Below the pieces are notes generated by a model. It worked only from the letters and a program-made list of their open reading frames with translations, was not told where the DNA came from and searched no databases. Source: JAAEKA01 sp049299095 (GTDB lineage Bacteria; Chloroflexota; Anaerolineae; JAAEKA01). From it: 10,965 nt of DNA. The translations under genes and the position numbers were made by a program. Numbering within the stretch: position 1 is the stretch's first letter; every line of letters begins with the position of its first letter. The stretch lies in assembly GCA_049299095.1 (NCBI GenBank), contig JBAQWV010000012.1:1-10965 (forward strand). Reading direction: 5' to 3'. Below, piece by piece: positions 1-4,878 of this stretch.

Positions 1-313
1 TGCCGCCAAGGGACTGGATGGCTGTAATCGGATTGTTCGCTGGGTCTGCCGCTGCCGGCAACACAGGCACACTGATGGTGAGCTGCTGGATGAGCTGGAC
101 AATCTCCGGCCCATGTAACATGACCTGCTCTACCACTTGACACCCGAAAACCAGGGGGCCGTATGGAGCGAGCGTAGCGCACTGCGTGTGCCAACTCGGA
201 TCCGTGTACTTGAGCGGATTGTTGAGCACGTAGCTATACCGGTTCAGCGCCTGCGGGTCGCCCGGCTCCGGCACGATGGTGTCCCAAGCCCGTTCACCAT
301 CAGTATACCACAT
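1..313 (-). CDS. RHS repeat-associated core fragment with C-terminal tip (partial, runs off left edge)
   Basis: On the minus strand an open frame of 104 codons runs from an ATG at 313 to the window edge. Near its start it reads DTIVPEPGDPQALNRYSYVL, followed by NNPLKYTDPSWH. This closely matches the end of the RHS repeat-associated core, normally ...NPLKYTDPSGH, where the variable C-terminal tip begins. RHS proteins are large YD-repeat shells that carry toxins or other effectors. Here the core is cut short: an in-frame stop at 338-340 precedes the frame, and the bases up to the next gene at 459 show no YD repeats. The conserved Gly of PSGH is Trp. The residues after the core are an unidentified tip that continues outside the window. 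It is most likely an orphan core-tip module or a decayed gene. A GGGAG lies only two bases before the ATG, so real translation is uncertain. Confidence 0.6.
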   Translation of the reverse strand, partial: MWYTDGERAWDTIVPEPGDPQALNRYSYVLNNPLKYTDPSWHTQCATLAPYGPLVFGCQVVEQVMLHGPEIVQLIQQLTISVPVLPAAADPANNPITAIQSLGG

Positions 314-401
314 TCTCCCACCGCGCGGGATGACAATTTATACATAAAACTGCCGTTTTGTTCGGCCCAGCACTGACCGCCTTGCTTCCCCGCGCGTAGA
401 A

Positions 402-430
402 TTTACGTTCTTCTGCCTCTGTGGTACACT
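402..430 (+). promoter_or_regulatory. Possible promoter of the oligoendopeptidase gene
   Basis: TTTACG at 402-407 could be a -35 element (4 of 6 consensus bases). A 17-nt spacer separates it from TACACT at 425-430, which is preceded by TG one base upstream (extended -10). Transcription would start near 437, leaving a short leader with AAAGGAG before the ATG at 459. This rests on consensus matching alone. Confidence 0.35.
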
Positions 431-458
431 TTCAGCATTACCTCAAAGGAGCGACCCC

Positions 459-2255
459 ATGACTGATACTCTGCTGACCGGCGCGGAAGGCGTGGCCTGG
501 AACCTGGCCGACCTCTACGCTGGTATGGATGATCCTGCTATCAATCGCGACCTGGACGCTTGCGATGCGGAAGCTGCCGCACTGGGCGAGATGTACCGGG
601 GCCGCGTGGCCGACCTGAGCGCCGCCGAGCTGGCCGCGCTGCTGACACGCTACGAAATGCTGGTGGAACTGGCGGGCAAGCTTGGCTCGTTCGCCGGGCT
701 GAACTGGACACAAAACACCGAAGACCCCGCCCGCGGCGCGCTGATGCAGCGCGTGAGCGAGCGCAGCGCGCGCGTGAGCCAGCAACTGGTCTTCCTCGAT
801 CTGGAACTGGCTAATGCGCCCGACGCCGCGGCCCAAGCCTGGCTGGCCGATCCGGCATTGGCGCGCTGGCAGCACTGGCTGCAACTGGTGCGCATCTTCC
901 GCCCTCACCTGCTCAGCGAGCCGGAAGAAAAGCTGCTGACCGAAAAGTCCGTTACTGGCCGCGAAGCCTGGACACGCTTTTTCGAAGAAGCCCACGGCGC
1001 GGCCCGCTTCGAGCTGGACGGCGAAACGTTGACCCGCGACCAGGTGTTGAGCAAACTATACGCGCTAGATCGTCCGCTGCGTGAACGCGCCGCCGCCGCC
1101 CTCACCGCCGGCTTGCGCGCCATGCAGCGCACCAACACCTATATCTTCAACACCCTGCTGGCCGACAAAGCCTCCGACGACCAAATGCGTAGCTATTCCT
1201 CCTGGATCAATGGGCGCAATCTATCTAACCAGGTGGACGACGCCACAGTCAACGCGCTGGTAGACGCCGTCACTGCGCGCTATGACATCGTGGCGCGCTA
1301 CTACCGGCTGAAACGGCGACTGCTCGGCGTAGACGAGCTATTCGACTACGACCGCTACGCGCCGCTGCCTGCGGCTGACCATTTCTACCCCTGGGAGCAG
1401 GCGCGCGCCATCGTACTCGCGGCCTATGGCAACTTCCACCCGCGCATGGCTGCCATCGCCGCGCAGTTCTTCGACGGTTGGATTGACGCGCCCCCGCGGC
1501 CGGGCAAGATGGGCGGCGCGTTCAGCCACAGCACCGTGCCTTCCGTGCATCCCTACATCCTGCTGAACTACGAAGCCAAGCCGCGCGATGTGATGACCCT
1601 GGCGCACGAGTTGGGCCACGGCGTGCATCAAAAGCTGTCAGGCGGACAAGGCGTGCTGCAAGCTGATACGCCGCTGACCACCGCCGAAACCGCGTCGGTG
1701 TTTGGCGAAATGCTGGTATTCCAGGCGCTGATGGCGCAGGAAAGCGATCCCGCTGCGCGGCTGGGCCTGTTGACCAGCAAGATCGAAGATTCGATTGCCA
1801 CCTCCTTCCGCCAGATCAGCATGAACCGCTTTGAAGACGCCATGCACACCGCGCGGCGCAGCGAAGGCGAGCTAACCACCGAGCGTTTCAATGAGCTGTG
1901 GCAGGCAACGCAGCGCGCGATGTTCGGTGACAGCGTCACCCTCACCGAAGATTATGGCCTGTGGTGGAGCTACGTGCCCCACTTCATCAACACTCCCGGC
2001 TATGTATATGCGTATGCGTTCGGCGAATTATTGGTGCTCGCCTTGTATGCGCGCTATCAACAGGACAATGCAGGCTTCCCGGAACGCTATCTGACCATGC
2101 TCAGCGCAGGCGGCTCGCAGTGGCCGACCGAGTTGGTCAAGCCACTCGGCGTAGACCTGACCGATCCTGGCTTCTGGCACGCCGGCCTTAGCCTGCTCGA
2201 AGACATGGTGAAGCAGGCCGAAGAGTTGGCGGCCATGATCGGTTTTGACGAATAA
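459..2255 (+). CDS. pepF: M3 family zinc oligoendopeptidase (PepF-like)
   Basis: This 598-residue protein is a cytoplasmic metallopeptidase that cleaves short peptides, typically in peptide recycling. The M3 (thimet oligopeptidase/PepF) signature is clear: HELGH at residues 383-387 supplies two zinc-binding histidines and the catalytic Glu384. The third ligand is Glu410 in TAETASVFGE. The N-terminal half is mainly helical and matches the oligoendopeptidase F N-domain, and the catalytic domain fills about residues 200-585. There is no signal peptide. The length is that of the pepF/M3 clade, about 600 residues. The ATG at 459 is supported by AAAGGAG eight bases upstream. The gene stands alone, with 63 bp before the next co-directional gene. 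The family is certain; the exact peptide substrates are not. Confidence 0.95.
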   Translation: MTDTLLTGAEGVAWNLADLYAGMDDPAINRDLDACDAEAAALGEMYRGRVADLSAAELAALLTRYEMLVELAGKLGSFAGLNWTQNTEDPARGALMQRVSERSARVSQQLVFLDLELANAPDAAAQAWLADPALARWQHWLQLVRIFRPHLLSEPEEKLLTEKSVTGREAWTRFFEEAHGAARFELDGETLTRDQVLSKLYALDRPLRERAAAALTAGLRAMQRTNTYIFNTLLADKASDDQMRSYSSWINGRNLSNQVDDATVNALVDAVTARYDIVARYYRLKRRLLGVDELFDYDRYAPLPAADHFYPWEQARAIVLAAYGNFHPRMAAIAAQFFDGWIDAPPRPGKMGGAFSHSTVPSVHPYILLNYEAKPRDVMTLAHELGHGVHQKLSGGQGVLQADTPLTTAETASVFGEMLVFQALMAQESDPAARLGLLTSKIEDSIATSFRQISMNRFEDAMHTARRSEGELTTERFNELWQATQRAMFGDSVTLTEDYGLWWSYVPHFINTPGYVYAYAFGELLVLALYARYQQDNAGFPERYLTMLSAGGSQWPTELVKPLGVDLTDPGFWHAGLSLLEDMVKQAEELAAMIGFDE

Positions 2256-2263
2256 GGCCAAAC

Positions 2264-2288
2264 GCGGGATAATGCACACATTATCCGC
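2264..2288. repeat. Hairpin between pepF and the membrane protein gene
   Basis: GGATAATG (2267-2274) and CATTATCC (2279-2286) form a perfect 8-bp stem with a CACA loop. Two further GC pairs lie outside one bulged G. It starts nine bases after the pepF stop codon. No T-run follows, so it is not a standard intrinsic terminator. It could slow polymerase or protect the 3' end of the pepF message. Confidence 0.5.
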
Positions 2289-2318
2289 AATCAATCGCAA
2301 AAGGAGCTTCTTTCGTCT

Positions 2319-2861
2319 ATGAGCAAATCTTCGGCGGCGCAACGCAAACCCGCGCCGCGTAAAAGCGCCCCACAGCAACCTGAGCCGCAGACAAGCCAGA
2401 AGCCGAACGCTGGCCGCGGCCAATCAAACAAGAATCAGGCTGGCAAGGGCCAGTCCAGCAAGGCCGTTCAGGGCAAGAGCGCATCCGGCAAACCCCAGGT
2501 TAATCGGCCCGTGGTGCGTCAGCGCGGCAGCCTGATGACCGCGGCCATCATCCTGGCTGCCTTGGGCACAATCATCAGTGCCGCGCTGCCGGTGGTCTAT
2601 CACAAAGCCGCGTACGCGCCTGCCCAGCCCGTGATCTGGGGCAGCGCGCTGGTGATCGCCCTGCTGGGGCTGGCCGGTGTCTACGGTCTGTGGCAGTGGA
2701 AGCGCTGGGGTATCTACCTGGTGGCTGCTGCCGCTGTGGTCGCCATCGGTGTGGGATTGGCTGTCTTCCCCCAGCCTGCGCTTGCTCTGCAGGCAATTAT
2801 CCCGCTGCTGGTGCTGTTCCTGGCCCTGCGCACGGAAAACGCCTTCCCACAGTTCAGCTAA
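2319..2861 (+). CDS. Hypothetical membrane protein with basic low-complexity N-terminal tail
   Basis: I do not recognise this 180-residue protein. Residues 1-70 are a hydrophilic, disordered-looking tail rich in Lys, Gln, Ser, Pro and Gly. It includes two near-identical ten-residue units, AGRGQSNKNQ (31-40) and AGKGQSSKAV (41-50). Residues 71-170 hold four hydrophobic segments (about 71-93, 103-124, 130-151 and 155-170) separated by short turns, one carrying the sequence WQWKRWG. This looks like a small four-helix integral membrane protein with a cationic cytoplasmic tail that might bind acidic partners or nucleic acid; that role is inference. The ATG is preceded by AAGGAG at a long spacing of about 12 bases. 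A terminator follows at 2881-2906. The frame is credible because of the alternating hydrophobic pattern, the ribosome site and the terminator. Confidence 0.8.
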   Translation: MSKSSAAQRKPAPRKSAPQQPEPQTSQKPNAGRGQSNKNQAGKGQSSKAVQGKSASGKPQVNRPVVRQRGSLMTAAIILAALGTIISAALPVVYHKAAYAPAQPVIWGSALVIALLGLAGVYGLWQWKRWGIYLVAAAAVVAIGVGLAVFPQPALALQAIIPLLVLFLALRTENAFPQFS

Positions 2862-2880
2862 ATCATAATGGTATAGCATC

Positions 2881-2911
2881 AAGACCTCATCATCGGATGG
2901 GGTCTTGTCTT
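2881..2911 (+). terminator. Intrinsic terminator after the membrane protein gene
   Basis: AAGACCTCATC (2881-2891) pairs with GATGGGGTCTT (2896-2906) in an 11-bp stem with one G-U pair and an ATCG loop. It is followed by a broken T-rich stretch (TTGTCTT). It starts 19 bases after the stop codon and ends the pepF/membrane-protein transcription unit before the OsmC-type gene. Confidence 0.7.
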
Positions 2912-2958
2912 AACCCGATACAACCTCGTTTACACGAATCAATACAGGAGGATCACTC

Positions 2959-3387
2959 ATGTCTGTTAGTCATTCCGAAGCAACCTGGATGGGTACACTA
3001 AAAGAAGGCAAGGGCAGCATGAAGGTAGCCAGTGGCTACTTTGAAGGGCCGTTCACCTTCGCTACGCGCTTTGAAGCCGACCCCAAGGGCACCAACCCCG
3101 AAGAATTAATCGGCGCGGCCCATGCGGGTTGCTATTCGATGTTCCTGTCGGCCCTGCTCACCAATAACGGCACCCCGCCCGCGCGCGTCCACACCACCGC
3201 CACCGTCCACCTGACCGCAGGCCCCACGATCAGCAAGATCGTCTTGGACTGTGAAGCAGATGTGCCCGGCCTGGATGCCGAACGCTTCCAGGAGTTGGCC
3301 GTCGAAGCCAAGGCCAAGTGCCCGGTGTCCAAGGCGCTGGCTGCCGTGGATGAGATCGTGCTGAACGCCAAGCTGGCGAACGCCTGA
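2959..3387 (+). CDS. OsmC family peroxidase
   Basis: This 142-residue protein belongs to the OsmC branch of the OsmC/Ohr family, small cytoplasmic homodimeric thiol peroxidases that reduce organic and inorganic hydroperoxides. The two redox cysteines are Cys58 in AAHAGCYSMFLS and Cys121 in KCPVSKAL. Family-typical Arg37 (ATRFEA) and Glu49 (NPEELIGAAHAGC) would activate the peroxidatic cysteine. The opening SVSHSEATWMGTLKEGKGSM matches the N-terminal strand region of OsmC proteins. Length is normal for the family. The ATG at 2959 follows AGGAGG with good spacing, after a terminator that separates it from the gene upstream. It is monocistronic and ends at a strong terminator. The msrB gene, also linked to oxidative damage, lies about 0.9 kb away on the other strand. 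Confidence 0.93.
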   Translation: MSVSHSEATWMGTLKEGKGSMKVASGYFEGPFTFATRFEADPKGTNPEELIGAAHAGCYSMFLSALLTNNGTPPARVHTTATVHLTAGPTISKIVLDCEADVPGLDAERFQELAVEAKAKCPVSKALAAVDEIVLNAKLANA

Positions 3388-3403
3388 TCCACAGCCTCAT
3401 CGC

Positions 3404-3438
3404 AAAAAACGCCGACCCGCGACGGGTCGGCGTTTTTT
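3404..3438. terminator. Strong bidirectional terminator between osmC-type and carbonic anhydrase genes
   Basis: A perfect 16-bp stem pairs 3404-3419 with 3423-3438 around a 3-base loop. It has a GC-rich core (CGCCGACCCG) flanked by A6 on the left and T6 on the right, so it can terminate transcription in both directions. It serves the OsmC-type gene from the left and can stop read-through of the minus-strand carbonic anhydrase unit from the right. Confidence 0.93.
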
Positions 3439-3446
3439 ATTGCTCC

Positions 3447-3475
3447 GAGGACTTATGCAGTTTGCGTAAGTCCTC
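3447..3475. repeat. Palindrome related to transposon-end sequence
   Basis: GAGGACTTATGC (3447-3458) pairs with GCGTAAGTCCTC (3464-3475), a 12-bp stem with one T-G pair and an AGTTT loop. No T-run follows on either strand, so it is not an intrinsic terminator. Bases 3449-3461 (GGACTTATGCAGT) recur exactly, inverted, at 4780-4792. It looks like two short terminal repeats brought together, as in a MITE remnant. Confidence 0.6.
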
Positions 3476-3510
3476 ACTTCCTGGCCACGGCATCTGCAAG
3501 ACCACCGCGT

Positions 3511-3528
3511 GGCTTCGACAGGGTCAGC
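3511..3528. repeat. Isolated copy of the REP-like palindromic motif
   Basis: GGCTTCGACAGGGTCAGC differs by one base from GGCTTCGACAGGCTCAGC, the reverse complement of the motif repeated in the 7749-7909 array. It shows that the repeat family is dispersed and not confined to the array. Between it and the carbonic anhydrase stop I see only a short direct duplication of CCGGTCT. Confidence 0.5.
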
Positions 3529-3563
3529 AAATGCACAGCAGCCAAAGCCTTCCGGTCTCCGGT

Positions 3564-4214
3564 CTAATGATTCAACACACTGTCCATCGCGAACCGGTAC
3601 ACCGCCTTGATCTGCCTCGGCTGCTCAATGGAGACTCCCATATTACGGATCAAGCCGGTGTGCAGGTCATAGATCAGCCCATGCACAGTCAACGGCTGAC
3701 CGCGCCGCCATGCTTCCTGCACGATGTTGGTATAGCACAGATTCGTCACCTGTTGCACCACATTGATCTCACACAAACGATTGATGCGCTCCTCAGGATC
3801 CACAATCGTGTCCAGCTCGCTGCTGTGATCGGTATAGACATCCTTGATGTAGCGCAACCAGTTGTCAATCAAACCATACGAATTGCCACTCATGGCCGCC
3901 TGCACACCGCCGCAGCCATAATGTCCGCACACAATCACATCGCGTATGTGCAGCACATCCACCGCGTATTGCAGCACTGACAAGCAGTTCATATCGCTAT
4001 GCACCACCAGATTCGCAATGTTGCGATGAACAAACACACGGCCTGGCGACAGCCCGACGATCTGGTTAGCTGGCACACGGCTATCCGAACAGCCGATCCA
4101 CATATATTCCGGCGTCTGTTGCCGCGCGGTGCGGGTAAAATACTCCGGGTCGCTCGCAAGATGCGAGTCAGCCCAGCGGCGATTAGTTTCCAGCAGATAT
4201 TCGATAGCGTGCAT
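3564..4214 (-). CDS. can: Beta-class carbonic anhydrase
   Basis: The enzyme interconverts CO2 and bicarbonate in the cytoplasm. Bicarbonate feeds carboxylases and carbamoyl phosphate synthesis, the step before PyrB in the pyrimidine pathway encoded further right. The beta-class zinc site is complete. Numbered from an alternative GTG at 4220, the ligands are Cys44, His100 and Cys103, with the Asp46-Arg48 dyad in WIGCSDSRVP and the HYGCGG loop. The sequence resembles the proteobacterial Can/CynT2 branch along its whole length of about 217 residues. I prefer the ATG at 4214, because an AGG lies five bases upstream; the GTG at 4220 has no good ribosome site. The gene lies 49 bp after msrB on the same strand and may be cotranscribed with it. 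By eye, GC content is lower than in the flanking genes. Confidence 0.93.
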   Translation of the reverse strand: MHAIEYLLETNRRWADSHLASDPEYFTRTARQQTPEYMWIGCSDSRVPANQIVGLSPGRVFVHRNIANLVVHSDMNCLSVLQYAVDVLHIRDVIVCGHYGCGGVQAAMSGNSYGLIDNWLRYIKDVYTDHSSELDTIVDPEERINRLCEINVVQQVTNLCYTNIVQEAWRRGQPLTVHGLIYDLHTGLIRNMGVSIEQPRQIKAVYRFAMDSVLNH

Positions 4215-4263
4215 ACCCACCTGTTATAAAACAAGACAACTGATCAGCATCGCCGCAGCACGG

Positions 4264-4671
4264 CTAGCTCTCCTGATCGGGAACGAATTTCAGCGACGCC
4301 GAATTGATGCAAAAACGCAGCCCGGTCGGGTCCGGCCCGTCATCAAAGACGTGACCCAGGTGGCTGCCGCAACGGCTGCATGTTGCCTCAATGCGGATCA
4401 TCATATGGCTCAGATCGCGGCGCGTGCTCACCGCGTCCGGGTCAATCGGTTCCCAGTAGCTCGGCCAACCAGAACCGGAATCGTATTTCGCCTCAGAGGT
4501 GAACAATTCCTGCCCGCAGGCCGCGCACAGATACATTCCCTCGGCCTTGTTGTGGTAGTATTCACCAGTAAACGCGCGTTCGGTTCCCTTTTCACGCAAA
4601 ATGTGATATTGTTGAGGCGTCAACTGCTGGCGCCATTCTGTTTCGCTCTTGACGATTTTGTCCTGTGTCAT
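4264..4671 (-). CDS. msrB: Peptide-methionine (R)-S-oxide reductase MsrB
   Basis: MsrB repairs oxidised methionine by reducing the R-sulfoxide. The 135-residue protein carries the family's four zinc-binding cysteines as two CxxC pairs (Cys49/Cys52 in CAACGQ and Cys98/Cys101 in CSRCGSH) and the nucleophile Cys121 in LRFCINSASL. The usual resolving cysteine (KYDSGCGWPS in many bacteria, Cys63 in E. coli) is Ser67 here (KYDSGSGWPS). Recycling must therefore use another cysteine or direct reduction by thioredoxin, as in MsrB types that naturally lack this residue. The ATG at 4671 is chosen because GAGGAG lies just upstream. The frame stays open to 4809, but that extension is unlike MsrB and crosses an inverted-repeat element. 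It leads the msrB-can pair. Confidence 0.94.
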   Translation of the reverse strand: MTQDKIVKSETEWRQQLTPQQYHILREKGTERAFTGEYYHNKAEGMYLCAACGQELFTSEAKYDSGSGWPSYWEPIDPDAVSTRRDLSHMMIRIEATCSRCGSHLGHVFDDGPDPTGLRFCINSASLKFVPDQES

Positions 4672-4695
4672 GATCAATCTCCTCACAATCAGGTA

Positions 4696-4792
4696 AGAGT
4701 TATGCAGTATTGATCCAAGAGACGTCGGCTGAATGACATCGGTCGGGTGGACACACTCAACCCACGCCCTCAACACATCACTGCATAAGTCC
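4696..4792. repeat. 97-bp MITE-like element with imperfect terminal inverted repeats
   Basis: The left end AGAGTTATGCAGT (4696-4708) and the reverse complement of the right end, GGACTTATGCAGT (4780-4792), match at 11 of 13 bases. Nothing between them looks coding. Flanks read AATCAGGTAAG on the left and AATCGAGATAAG on the right, perhaps a decayed target duplication. The element separates the msrB ribosome site from the penicillin-binding protein gene, so promoters in this 207-bp gap may lie within or beside it. No transposase is present. Confidence 0.45.
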
Positions 4793-4878
4793 AATCGAGA
4801 TAAGTTCATTTTATCACGACTTTAACGAATAACCATAAGCCAGCCAACAAAGTACGCGTTGACCTCGTGTAACATCTG

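Noticed and set aside
137..376. Plus-strand 79-codon frame near the left edge
   Set aside because: It is the shadow of the minus-strand RHS fragment, whose match to the core motif is clear.
438..995. Minus-strand 185-codon frame antisense to pepF
   Set aside because: It is opposite conserved PepF coding sequence, has the Gln/Ala/His-rich composition typical of a shadow frame in GC-rich DNA, and shows no motif.
3462..3980. Plus-strand 172-codon frame antisense to carbonic anhydrase
   Set aside because: It is a shadow of the can gene, whose zinc-site motifs fix the true strand.
4672..4809. 46-codon N-terminal extension of MsrB
   Set aside because: It crosses the inverted-repeat element and does not resemble MsrB; a good Shine-Dalgarno lies directly before 4671.
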